Below, piece by piece: positions 51,158-64,000 of a DNA stretch of 64,000 bases. Source of the stretch: Eriocheir sinensis (lineage: Eukaryota; Arthropoda; Malacostraca; Decapoda; Varunidae); assembly GCF_024679095.1 (NCBI RefSeq), contig NW_026112164.1, positions 559,074 to 623,073 of the forward strand. The letters are read 5' to 3'. The translations under genes and the position numbers were made by a program. The notes beneath the pieces were generated by a model that had not been told where the DNA came from, made no database searches, and saw nothing but the letters and a program-made list of their open reading frames with translations. Position 1 is the first letter of the stretch; every line of letters starts with the position of its first letter.

Positions 51158-53025
51158 AAATATATACAAAATACATATGAAATTATGTAAATACGTATAA
51201 AATATATATACAAAATACATATCAAATAATGTAAATTCGTGTCAAAATAAATAAACAAAATATCATGAAAAGAATGTGTATTTGTATGAAAATAGATAAT
51301 AGATAATAAATTTGTATAAAATATATATGCAAGATACACATTAAATAATGTAAATATGTATAAAAAAGTATATACAAAAAACAAATACAATAATGTAACA
51401 TCGTATCAAAATAAATACACCGAATATTAATAAAATAATGTAAATTTGTATGAAAATAAAGATGCAAAATTCCCATAAAATAGCGCATTCATTATAAAAA
51501 TATATATACCAAAATACACATAAAATATTTAAATTTGTATTGAAATAAATATACAAAATGCATATACAATAAGGTAAATTTGTATTGAAATAGATATGCA
51601 AAATACATATAAAACAATGTAAATTTGTTTCAAAATATATATAAGAATACACATAAAATAACGTAGATTTCTATAAAAATATATATACAAAATACACATA
51701 AAATTAAGTAAATACGTATAAAAAAATGTATTCAAAATACACATAAAATAATATAAATTCGAATTAAAATAAATAAACAAAATACCAATAAAAGAATGTG
51801 TTTTTGGATAAATATAAATATACAAAATACACATACAAAATAAACATAAAATAAGGTAGATTTGTAATAAAATATATGTACAAAATACACATACAATAAT
51901 GTAAATTTATATGAAAATATATACAAATACACATAAAATACCATGAATTTGCATAAAAAATTATATTCAAAATAAATATTAAATAATGTAAGAGCGTATA
52001 AAAATATATATACAAAGTACATATAAAATTAAAATTAAGATGCAAAATACATATAAAATAACGCATTTTTTTTTTAATTATTGATACCAAAATACACATA
52101 AAATATTTGAACTTGTATTAAAATAAATATACAAAATGCACATACAATAAGGTAAATTTGTATTGAAATAGATATGGAAAATACATATAAAATAATGTAA
52201 ATTTGTTTCAAAATATATATACGAATACACATAAAATAACGTAGATTTCTATAAAATTACATATGCAAAATACACATAAAATTAAGTAAATACGTATAAA
52301 AAAATATATACAAAATACACATAAAATAATGTAAATTCGTATAAATGTAAATAAACAATTTACCAATAAAAGAGTGTGTATTTGTATAAATATAAATATA
52401 CAAAATGCACATAAAATAACGTAAATTTATATAAAACTATATACATAAAATAACGCAAATATCTATCAAAATAAATGTACAAAAATGAACATTAAATAAA
52501 TTTGCATAAAAATATATATACAAAACACACATTAGATAATGTAAATGAGTATAAAATATGTATACAAAATACCTATGAAACAATCTAAATTGTATCGAAT
52601 TAAATTAAGAAATACTAATAAAATAATGTAATTTTGGATGAAAATATATATACAAAATACACATAAAATAACCTAAATACAAATACAAATATACACATAA
52701 AATAATTTAAAATTGAATTAAATAAATAAAATTAAATAAATTTGAGTTGAAATATATATAAAATACATAAAATAATGTAAATTTGTATCAAAATACTTTT
52801 ACAAATACATATAATAACATAAATTTGTATAAAAATATATAAACAAAATACATATTAAATAATGTAAATACGTATAAAAAAATGTACAAGATACACAAAT
52901 AATCATGTAATTCGTTTCAAATAAATAGACAAAATACCAATAAAATAATGTAAATTTCTATGAGAAAACATATACAAAATACATAAATAACGCAAATATC
53001 AATAAAAAATATATAATATAATATA
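51158..53025 (-). repeat. Satellite block 21 (A-rich strand on top)
   Basis: Minus monomers with one 1037-family marker (51295). The segment 52024-52715 is a direct copy of 58645-59340. The segment 52735-53025 is the inverted counterpart of 32165-32460. It ends in junction B, reverse-complemented. Confidence 0.92.
52024..52715 (-). repeat. Direct duplicate of 58645-59340
   Basis: Both copies start at the same AAAATTAAGATGC fusion, have the rare TTATTGATACC monomer and run on through TAACGCAAATATCTATC to GAATTAAATAAAT. The plus counterpart is about 34180-34866. Confidence 0.75.
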
Positions 53026-53600
53026 TTTTAAACATATTTAAAATATTTAATGTATATTTTATATATATATCTAAATTTACGTTATTTTATATGTATTATT
53101 TATATATATTTTCATACAAATTTACATTATTTTATGTGAGTTTTGTGTATGTATTTCAATACAAATTTTAACTTATATTATTTTGTATTATTTTTAAACA
53201 AATTTAAATTATTTTGTGTATTTATATATTTTTATACAAATTTTAGTTATATTATTTGTTTTTTGTATATATGTTTTCCTACAAATATACATTCTTTTAT
53301 TTGAATTTTTTTTATTTAATTTTTTACGAATTTACATTATTTTATGTGTATTTTGTATATATTTTCTACGTATTTAAATTATTTTATGTGTATTTTATAT
53401 ATACATTTTTATAAAAATTTACGTTATTTTATTGTGTGTATTCGTATATATTTTGAAACAAATTTTATACAAATTCATGTTATTTTATGTGTATTTGTAT
53501 ATATATTTTCATACAAATTTATATTATTTTATGTGTATTCTTACATATATTTTATTACAAATTTACCTTATTTTATGTTTATTTTGTATATTTATTTCAT
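52735..53600. repeat. Inverted duplicate spanning junction B, second partner
   Basis: Reverse complement of 31550-32460. The left edge is a fusion to the 52024-type segment and the right edge a fusion near 53600 to another monomer series. Confidence 0.75.
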
Positions 53601-54529
53601 TTAATATAATCAAATTTAAATTTATTGTATATGCATTTTGTATATTAATTTTAATACAAATTTAATTATTCTATGTGTATTTTCTATATGTATTTTATAA
53701 AATATGCTTTATTTATTTTATGGGTATTTTGCATACAAATTTACGTTATTTTATTGATATTCTGCTCATTCATTTTGATACGATTTGGCATTATTCTATG
53801 TGTATATTTGTATATATTTTCATACAAATTTACGTTATTTTATGTGTATTTGTTTATATTTTGACACAAATTTACAATATTTTATGGGTATTTTGTATAA
53901 ATGTTATATTTCAAAAGAAATTTACCTAGTTTTATGTGTATTTTGAATATCTATTTTCATTCAAACTCAAATTATTTTTATGTATTTTTGTATATATTTC
54001 AATACAAATTTTAGTTAGGTTATGTGTATTTTGTAAATCTATTTTCATTCAAATATGTATTATTTTATTGGTATTTTGTTGATTTATATTGATACGAATT
54101 TACATTATTTTATATGTACTTTGTATATATATTTTTATACGCATTTACATTATTTAATATTTATTTTGAGAGTATAATTTTATACAAATTCATGGAATTT
54201 ATGTGTATTTGTATATATATTTTCATATAAATATACATTATTTTATGTGTATTTTGTACATATATTTCATTACAAATTTACCTTATTTTATGTTTATTTT
54301 GTATGTGTATTTTGTACATTTATATTTATACAATTACACATTCTTTTATTGGTATTTTGTTTATTTATTTTGTTTCGAATTTACATTATTTTATGTGTAT
54401 TTTGTTTACATTTTTTTATACGTATTTACTTAATTTTATGTGTATTTTGTATATATATTATAGAAATCTACGTTATTTTATGTGTATTCACATATATTTT
54501 GAAACAAATTTACATTGTTTTATATGTAC
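53030..54529 (+). repeat. Satellite block 22 (T-rich strand on top)
   Basis: The first 570 bp are the inverted counterpart of 31550-32130. A fusion near 53600-53635 joins them to monomers of the 26160 / 60150 type. The last part runs through the first six monomers of the higher-order repeat and folds back at 54529. Confidence 0.92.
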
Positions 54530-54780
54530 AATAAGGTAAATTTGTATTGAAATAGATATGCAAAATACATATAAAGCAATGTAAATTTGTTTCAAAATAT
54601 GTATACGAATGCACATAAAATAACGTAGATTTCTATAAAAATATAAATACAAAATACACATAAAATGAAGTAAATACGTATAAAAAATGTATACAAAATA
54701 CACATAAAATAATGTAAATTCGTATCAAAATAAATAAACAAAATACCAATAAAAGAATGTGTATTTGTATAAATATAAAT
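54330..54780. repeat. Fold-back junction with about 200-bp arms
   Basis: Plus monomers 54330-54528 are followed, after about 38 bp, by the same monomers in reverse-complement order at 54567-54780. TTACATTGTTTTATATGTA on the left pairs with TACATATAAAGCAATGTAA on the right. The arms differ by several substitutions and small indels. Confidence 0.8.
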
Positions 54781-55699
54781 ATACAAAATACACATAAAAT
54801 AACGTAAATTTATATAAAACTATTTAAAAATACACAGAAGTAATTAAATTTGTATGAAAATATATACAAAACACACACAAAATAAGCTAAATTTGAATTG
54901 AAATATATATACAAAATACATAAAATAAAGTAAATTGGTATCAAAATATTTAACAAATACACATATAATAACGTAAATTTGTATGAAAATATATAAACAA
55001 AATACAGATTAAATAATGTAAATACGTATAAAAAAATGTGTACAAAATACACATATAATCATGTAATTCGTATCAAAATAAATAAACAAAATACCAATAA
55101 AATAATATAAATTTGTATGAGTAAACGTGTATAAATATAAATGTACAAAATACACATACAAAATAAACATAAAATAAGGTAAATTTGTAATGAAATATAT
55201 GTACAAAATACACATAAAATAATGTAAATTTATATGAAAATATATATACAAATACACATAAAATACCATGAATTTGTATAAAATTATATATTCAAAATAA
55301 ATATTATATAAAGTAAATGCGTATAAAAAAATATATAAAAGTACATATAAAATAATGTAAATTCGTATCAATATAAATCAGCAAAATACCAATAAAATAA
55401 TATATATTTGAATGACAATAGATTTACAAAATACATATAACATAGCTAAAATTTGTATTGAAATATATACAAAAATACATAAAAATAATTAGAGTTTTTA
55501 TGAAAATAGATATTCAAAATACACATAAAACTAGGTAAATTTCTTTTGAAATATATATACAAGATACCCATAAAATATTGTAAATTTGTGTCAAAATATA
55601 TAAATAAATACACATAAAATAATGTCAAATCGTATCAAAATGAATGAGCAGAATATCAATAAAATAACGTAAATTTGTATGAAAATAAAGATGCAAAAT

Positions 55700-56780
55700 A
55701 CCCATAAAATAAAGCATATTTTTATAAAAATACATATACACAAAATACACATAGAATAATTAAATTTGTAATAAAATTAATATACAAAATGCATATACAA
55801 TAAGATAAATTTGTATTGAAAAAATATGCAAAATACACATAAAAGTGTAAATTTCTTTAAAAATCTATATACGAATACACATAATAAAACGTAGATTTCT
55901 ATAGAAATATATATACAAAATACACATGAAATGATGTAAATACGTATAAAAAATATATAGACAAAATACACATTAAATAATTTAAATTCTCGTCAAAATA
56001 AATAAACAAAATATCAATAAAAGAATGTGTATTTGTATGAAAATAGATATACAAAATACTCATAAATAACCTAAGTTTGTATAAAACTATATACAAAATA
56101 CACAAAAATAATTTAAATTTGTAAGAAAATAAATATACAAAATACACATAAAATTAGGTAAATTTGTATTGAAATACATATACAAAATACATAAAATAAT
56201 GGAAGTTTGAATGAAAATATATAAACATATACACTTAAAATAACGTAAATTTGTATCAAATATATATACAAAATACTAATTAAATAATGTAAATATGTAT
56301 AAAAAATATATTCAAAACACAAATAGAATAATGTAAAATCGTATCAAAATAAATACACAGAATATTAATAAAATAATGTAAATTTGTATGAAAATAAAGA
56401 TGCAAAATAGCCATAAAATAACGCATTTTTTATAAAAATATATAAACCAAAATACACATAAAATATTAAAATTTGTATTAAAATAAATATAAAAAATGCA
56501 CATACTGTAAGGTAAATTTGTATTGAAATAGATATGCAAAATACATATAAAACAATGTAAATTTGTTTCAAAATATATATACGAAAACAAATAAAATAAC
56601 GTTGATTTCTATAAAAATATATACAAAATACACATAAAATGAAGTAAATACGTATAAAAAAATGAATACAAAATACACATAAAAAATCAAAATCAAAATA
56701 AATAAACAAAATACTTGTAAAAGAAAGGGTATTTGTATAAATATAAATATACAAAATTCACATAAAATATCGTAAATTTG
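55700..56780 (-). repeat. Inverted duplicate of 20870-22000, minus partner
   Basis: Contains GTAAAAGAAAGGGTATTTG near 56715, matching the rare TTTTACTGG-type monomer of the plus partner, and the shortened AAAAGTGTAAATTTC monomer near 55842. Confidence 0.7.
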
Positions 56781-57570
56781 TATAAAACTATATACAAAAA
56801 TACACAGAAGTTATTAAATTTGTATGAAAATATATATACAAAATACAGCTAAAATAAGCTAAATTTGAATTGAAATGTACATACAAAATACATAAAATAA
56901 TGTAAATCTGTATCAAAATATTTATACAAATACATATAATAACGTAGATTTGTTTAAAAATATATAAACAAAATACACATTAAGTAATGTAAATACATAT
57001 AAAAAATATGTACAAAATACACATATAATCATGTAATTCGTATCAAAATAAATAAAAAAATAGCAATAAAATAATGTAAATTTGTATGAGAAAAAATATA
57101 CAAATAACGCAAATTTCTAAAAAAATATATGTACAAAAATGCACATAAAATAAAGTAAATTAGCATAAAAATATATATACAAAACACACACTAAATAATG
57201 TAAATGCGTACATAAAATAACCTAAATCTGTATAAAACTATATACAAAAATACACAAAAATAATTTTAATTTGTTTGAAAAGAAATATACAAAATACAAA
57301 TAAAATTAGGTAAATTTGTATGGAAATACATATATAAAATACACATCAAATAATGTAAATTTGAATGAAAATATATAAACAAATACACTTAAAATAACGT
57401 AAATTTGTATAAAATATATATGCAAGATACACATTAAATAATGTAAAAGTGTATAAAAAAATATATACAAAAAAAAATAGAATAATGTAAAATCGTATCA
57501 AAATAAATACACAGAATATCAATAAAATAATGTAAATTTGTATGAAAATAAAGATGCAAAATTCCCAAAA
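56767..57570 (-). repeat. Block X, 804 bp
   Basis: Landmarks CAGCTAAAATAAGC at about 56845 and GCGTACAT at 57206. The sequence upstream is the inverted copy of 20870-22000. Confidence 0.8.
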
Positions 57571-58644
57571 ATTATCGCATTTTTTATAAAAATATATATA
57601 CCAAAATAAACATAAAATATTTAAATTTGTATTGAAATAAATATACAAAATGCATATACAGTAAGGTAAATTTGTATTGAAAGAGATATTCAAAAATACA
57701 TATAAAACAATGTAAATTTGTTTCAAAATATATATACGAATACACATAAAATAAAGTAGATTTCTATAGAAATATATATACAAAATACATATGAAATTAT
57801 GTAAATACGTATAAAAATATATATATATGCAAAATACATATCAAATAATGTAAATTCGTGTCAAAATAAATAAACAAAATATCATGAAAAGAATGTGTAT
57901 TTGTATGAAAATAGATAATAGATAATAAATTTGTATAAAATATATATGCAAGATACACATTAAATAATGTAAATATGTATAAAAAAAGGATATACAAAAA
58001 AAAATAGAATAATGTAAAATCGTATCAAAATAAATACACTGAATATTAATAAAATAATGTAAATTTGTATGAAAATAAAGATGCAAAATTACATAAAATA
58101 GCGCATTTTTATAAAATATATATACCAAAATACACATAATATATTTAAATTTGTATTGAAATAAATATACAAAATGCACATACAATAAGGTAAATTTGTA
58201 TTGAAAGAGATATGCAAAATACAAAAAAACAATGTAAATTTGTTTCAAAATATATATACGAATAGAAATAAAAAAACGTAGATTTCTATAAAAATATATA
58301 TACAAAATACACATAAAATTAAGTAAATACTTATAAAAAAATGTATACAAAATACACATAAAATAATGTAAATTCGAATTAAAATAAATAAACAAAATGC
58401 CAATAAAAGAATGTGTATTTGGATAAATATAAATATACTAAATACACATACAAAATAAGCATAAAATAAGGTAGATTTGTAATAAAATATATGTACAAAA
58501 TTCACATAAAATAATGTAAATTTATATGAAAATATATATACAAATACACATAAAATACCATGAATCTGTATAAAAATATATATTCAAAATAAATATTAAA
58601 TAATGATAAAAGCGTATAAAAATATATATACAAAGTACATATAA

Positions 58645-59340
58645 AATGAAAATTAAGATGCAAAATACCTATAAAATAACGCATTTTTTATAAAATTATT
58701 GATACCAAAATACACATAAAATATTTGAACTTGTATTAAGATAAATATACAAAATGCACATACAATAAGGTAAATTTGTATTGAAATAGATATGCAAAAT
58801 ACATATAAAATAATGTAAATTTGTTTCAAAATATATATACGAATACACATAAAATAACGTAGATTTCTATAAAATTACATATGCAAAATACACATAAAAT
58901 TAAGTAAATACGTATAAAAAAATATATACAAAATACACATAAAATAATGTAAATTCGTATAAATGTAAATAAACAATATACCAATAAAAGAATGTGTATT
59001 TGTATAAATATAAATATACAAAATGCACATAAAATAACGTAAATTTATATAAAACTATATACATAAAATAACGCAAATATCTATCAAAATAAATGTACAA
59101 AAATGAACATTAAATAAATTTGCATAAAAATATATATACAAAACACACATTAGATAATGTAAATGAGTATAAAAATATGTATACAAAATACCTATGAAAC
59201 AATCTAAATTCGTATCGAATTAAATTAAGAAATACCAATAAAATAATGTAATTTTGGATGAAAATATATATACAAAATACAAATAAAATAACCTAAATAC
59301 AAATACAAATATACACATAAAATAATTTAAAATTGAATTA
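58645..59340 (-). repeat. Direct duplicate of 52024-52715
   Basis: Same order of rare variants as 52024-52715. The left-hand junction AAAGTACATATAAAATGAAAATTAAG (here described by its halves at 58633-58660) is the reverse complement of the fusion at 34866. Confidence 0.75.
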
Positions 59341-60099
59341 AATAAATATACAAAATAAACATAAAATAAGGTAAATTTGTAATGAAATATATGAAAAAAT
59401 ACACATAAAATAATATAAATTTGTATGAAAATATATATACAAATACACATTAAATAACATGAATTTGTATAAAATTTGTTTAAAAATATACACTTATGCA
59501 CACAATAAAATAACGTAATTTTTTTAGGAAAATGAATATACAAAATACACATAAAATAATTTCAATACGTAAAAAATATATATACAAAAAACACATAAAA
59601 TAATGTAAATATGTATGAAAATATATAAACAAATACTCATAAAATAATGTAAATTTGGATAAAATATATATCATAAAATAATGTAAACTCGTATCAAAAT
59701 AAATAAACAAAATACCAATAAAAGAATGTGTATTTGTATGAATATAAATATACAAAATACATAAAATAACGTAAATTTATATAAAACTATATACAAAAAT
59801 ACACAGAAGTAATTAAATTTGTATGAAAATATATACAAAATACACACGATATAAGCTAAATTTGAATTGAAATATATATACAAAATACATGAAATAAAGT
59901 AAATTGGTATCAAAATATTTATACAAATACACATATAATAACGTAAATTTGTATGAAAATATATAAACAAAATACACATTAAATAATGTAAATACGTATA
60001 AAAAAATATGTACAAAATACACATATAATCATGTAATTCGTATCAAAATAAATAAACAAAATACCAATAAAATAATATAAATTTGTATGAGTAAACGTG

Positions 60100-61042
60100 T
60101 ATGTTGCATATTTTTTCAATACAAATTTACCTTATTATATACGCATTTTGTATATTAATTTTAATACAAATTTAATTATTCGAAGTGTATTTTTGTATCT
60201 GTATTTTTATAAACTTATTCTTTATTTTTTGGTTATTTTGCATCTTTATTTTCATACAAATTTACATTATTTTATTGATATTCTGCTCATTCATTTTGAT
60301 AGGAATTGACATTATTCTATGTGTATTTTGTATATATTTTTCATACAAATTTACGTTATTTTATGTGTAATTGTTTATATATTTTGACACAAATTTACAA
60401 TATTTTATGGGTATTTTGTATATACATTTCAAAAGAAATTTACCAAGTTTGATGTGTATTTTGTATATCTATTTTCATACAAACTCAAATTATTGCTATG
60501 TATTTTTGTATATATTTTAATACAAATTTTAGTTATGTTATGTGTATTTTGTAAATTTATTTTTATTCAAATATTTATTATTTTACTGGTGTTTTGTTGA
60601 TTTATATTGATACGAATTTACATTATTTTATATGTACTTTGTATATATATTTTTATACGCCTTTCCATTATTTAATATTTATTTTGAATATATATTTTTA
60701 TACAAATTCATGGTATTTTATGTGTATTTGTATATATATTTTCATATAAATTTACATTATTTTATGTGTATTTTGTACATATATGTTATTACAAATCTAC
60801 CTTATTTTATGTTTATTTTGTATGTGTATTTTGTATATTTATATTTATCCAAATACACATTCTTTTATTGGTATTTTGTTAATTTATTTTAATTCGAATT
60901 TACGTTCTTTTATCGGAATTTTATTTATTTATTTTGATACGAATTTTCAATTTTTTAGGTGTAATTGATATATATAATTTTATACTTAGTTACATAATTT
61001 TATATGTATTTTGAATATATATTTTCAGAAATTTACTCTATA
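60100..61042 (+). repeat. Satellite block 24 (T-rich strand on top)
   Basis: Plus monomers from junction A that match 26106-26890. A fusion near 60900 joins them to the 30090-30220 type. It ends at a reverse-complemented junction C (about 61010-61050). Confidence 0.92.
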
Positions 61043-64000
61043 TGTAAATGTATAGAAAATACACGTGAAATAATCTAAATTGTATCGAAATAAATTAACA
61101 AAATACCGATAAAATAATGTAATTTTGAATGAAAATATATAGAAAATACACATAAAATAACGTAAATACCAATGAATATATACACATAAAATGATTTGAA
61201 TTTGAATGAAAATAGATAAAAAATAAACTTAAAAAAAGGCAAATTTATAATGAAATATATATACAAAATTCACATAAAATAATGTAGATCTGTTTCAAAA
61301 TATATATACGAATACACATCAAATAACGTAGATTTCTATAGAAATATATATACAAAATACACATGAAAATGTTGTAAATACGTATAAAAATATATATACA
61401 AAATACACATTAAATAATGTAAATTCGTGTCAAAATAAATAATTAAAATATCAATAAAATAATGTAAATTTTTATGAGAAAACATATACAAATACATATA
61501 AAATAACGCTAATTTCCATAAAAATATATGTCCAAAAATAAACGTAAAATAAAGTAACTTTGGATAAAAATATATATACAAAACACACATTAAATAATGT
61601 AAATGCGTACATAAAATAACCTAAATTTGTATAAAACTATATACAAAAATACATAAAAATAATTTAAATTTGAATAAAAAGAAATATACAAAATATACAT
61701 AAAATTAGGTTAATTTGTATTGAAATACATATACAAAATATATATAAAATAATGTAAATTTGAAAGAAAATATATAAACAAATACACATATAATAACGTA
61801 AATTTGTATGAAATATATAATCAAAATACACATTAAATAATGTAACTATGTATAAAAAATATATATAAAAACACAAATAGAATAATGTAAAATCGTATCA
61901 AAATATATACACAGAATATTAATAAAATAATGTAAATTTGTATGAAAATTAAGATGCAAAATACCTATAAAATAACGCACTTTTTATAAAAATATTGATA
62001 CCAAAATACACATAAAATATTTGAATTTGTATTAAAATATATATACAAAATGCACATACAATAAGGTAAATTTGTATTGAAATAGATATGCAAAATACAT
62101 ATAAAATAATGTAAATTTGTTTCAAAATATATATACGAATACACATAAAATAACGTAGATTTCTATATAAATACATATACAAAATACACATAATATTAAG
62201 CAAATACGTATAAAAAATATATACAAAATACACATAAAATAATGTAAATTCGTATAAATGTAAATAAACAATATACCAATAAAAGAATGTGTATTTATAA
62301 AATACACATAAAATAACGTAGATTTCTATAAAAATAGATAAATACACATAAAATGAAGTAAATACGTATAAAATAATGAATACAAAAAATACATAAAAAT
62401 CGTATCAAAATAAATAAACAAAATACCAGTAAAGGAATCTGTATTTATATAAATATAAATATACAAAAAACACATAAAATATCGTAAATTTGTATAAAAC
62501 TATATACAAAAATACACAGAAGTAATTAAATTTGTATGAAAATATATATACAAAATACAGCTAAAATGAGCTAAATTTAATTTGAAATGTACATACAAAA
62601 TACATAAAATAATGTAAATCTGTATCAAAATATTTATACAAATACATATAATAACGTAGATTTGTTTAAAAATATATAAACAAAATACACATTAAGTAAT
62701 GTAAATACGTATAAAAAATATGTACAAAATACACATATAATCATGTAATTCGTATCAAAATAAATAAACAAAATAGCAATAAAATAATGTAAATTTGTAT
62801 GAGAAAACATATACAAATAACGCAAATTTCTATAAAAATATATGTACAAAAATGCACATAAAATAAAGTAAATTTGCAAAAAAAAATATATACAAAAAAC
62901 ACTAAATAATGTAAATGCGTACATAAAATAACCTAAATTTGTATAAAACTATATACAAAAATACACAAAAATAATTTAAATTTGTTTGAAAAGAAATATA
63001 CAAAATACACATAAAATTAGGTAAATTTGTATTGAAATACATATACAAAATACACATCAAATAATGTAAATTTGAATGAAAATATATAAACAAATACACT
63101 TAAAATAACGTAAATTTGTATAATATATATGCAAGATACACATTAAATAATGTAAATGTATAAAAATATATTTACAAAAACAAATAGAATAATGTAAAAT
63201 CGTATTAAAATAAATACACAGAATATCAATAAAATAATGTAAATTTGTATGAAAATAAAGATGCAAAATTCCCAAAAATTATCGCATTTTTAAAAAAAAT
63301 ATATTTACGAAAATACACATAAAATATTTAAATTTGTATTGAAATAAATATACAAAATGCATATACAGTAAGGTAAATTTGTATTGAAAGAGATATTCAA
63401 AATACATATAAAACAATGTAAATTTGTTTCAAAATATATATACGAATACACGTAAAATAAAGTAGATTTCTATAGAAATATATATACAAAATACATATGA
63501 AATTATGTAAATACGTATAAAAATATATATACAAAATACATATCAAATAATGTAAATTCGTGTCAAAATAAATAAACAAAATATCATGAAAAGAATGTGT
63601 ATTTGTATGAAAATAGATAATAGATAATAAATTTGTATAAAATATATATGCAAGATACACATTAAATAATGTAAATATGTATAAAAAAGTATATACAAAA
63701 AACAAATAGAATAATGTAACATCGTATCAAAATAAATACACCGAATATTAATAAAATAATGTAAATTCGTATGAAAATAAAGATGCAAATCAAAATTTAA
63801 AACAGCGCATTTCTTATAAAAATATATATACCAAAATACACATAAAATATTTAAATTTGCATTGAAATAAATATACAAAATGAACATACAATAAGGTAAA
63901 TTTGTATTGAAAGAGATATGCAAAAATACATATAAAACAATGTAAATTTGTTTCAAAATATATATACGAATACAAATAAAAAAACGTAGATTTCTATAAA
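61043..64000 (-). repeat. Satellite block 25 (A-rich strand on top), cut by window end
   Basis: Minus monomers including a block X (62479) and a 1037-family marker (63616). The last 1.5 kb resemble 44165-45260 and 14265-15700. There is no sign of the array ending. Confidence 0.93.
62479..63278 (-). repeat. Block X, 800 bp
   Basis: Landmarks CAGCTAAAATGAGC at about 62560 and GCGTACAT at 62916. It is followed by the 1037-type series to the window end. Confidence 0.8.

Larger units (their letters stand above)
54530..60099 (-). repeat. Satellite block 23 (A-rich strand on top)
   Basis: About 5.6 kb of minus monomers assembled from pieces seen elsewhere: a half junction A at 55120-55140 fused to the 23776-type segment, the inverted copy of 20870-22000, a block X (56767), a 1037-family marker (57914) and the segment shared with 52024. 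It ends at junction A (core 60082-60098). Confidence 0.92.

Overview
The window is almost entirely one satellite DNA array. From base 236 to base 64000 I see tandem monomers of about 45 bp, very AT-rich, in both orientations. The T-rich strand of a typical monomer begins TTTACATTATTTTATG, has GTATTTTGTATATATA in the middle and ends near ATACAAA. I find no credible protein-coding gene, tRNA, rRNA, CRISPR array or intact transposable element. The only non-satellite DNA is bases 1-235, a mixed-composition flank with a short ATAAT run and a (CA)n run, so the window appears to start at the edge of the array. A sequence like this is typical of eukaryotic heterochromatin (centromeric, pericentromeric or subtelomeric). 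An invertebrate such as an insect would fit, but the sequence does not prove it.

Layout. The array is cut into 25 blocks that alternate in polarity (24 switches). T-rich strand on top: about 325-5425, 12076-13496, 18351-19850, 20855-23053, 24523-25478, 26106-27167, 28438-30228, 32151-35808, 42191-43395, 50121-51157, 53030-54529 and 60100-61042. The rest have the A-rich strand on top. Six (TA)n tracts of about 63-254 bp sit inside the blocks or at their edges (10985, 19502, 20199, 23098, 41290, 46900).

Higher-order structure. Monomers are not interchangeable: diagnostic variants follow each other in a fixed order. One complete 16-monomer higher-order repeat is 714 bp (2595-3308), and 15-monomer deletion forms of 666 and 675 bp occur elsewhere. 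A minus-oriented family repeats at about 1037 bp, and another block of about 805 bp occurs seven times. Above this, about 19 kb (236 to about 19310) is duplicated at 32071 to about 51140 with the same polarity switches, and several kb-scale blocks recur as inverted copies (for example 18360-20840 against 24523-26109). The polarity breakpoints are themselves repeated: 18 of the 24 belong to six recurrent junction sequences, so far fewer than 24 original inversion events are needed.

Coding potential. Open reading frames are everywhere on the T-rich strand because the typical monomer has no stop codon in any of its three frames and 45 is divisible by 3. The translations are 15-residue hydrophobic repeats rich in Phe, Tyr, Ile, Leu and Cys, in all three frames. 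I treat all of them, including the 299-codon one at 15657-16556, as artefacts of the repeat. All coordinates and similarities were read by eye; no alignment or database search was run.
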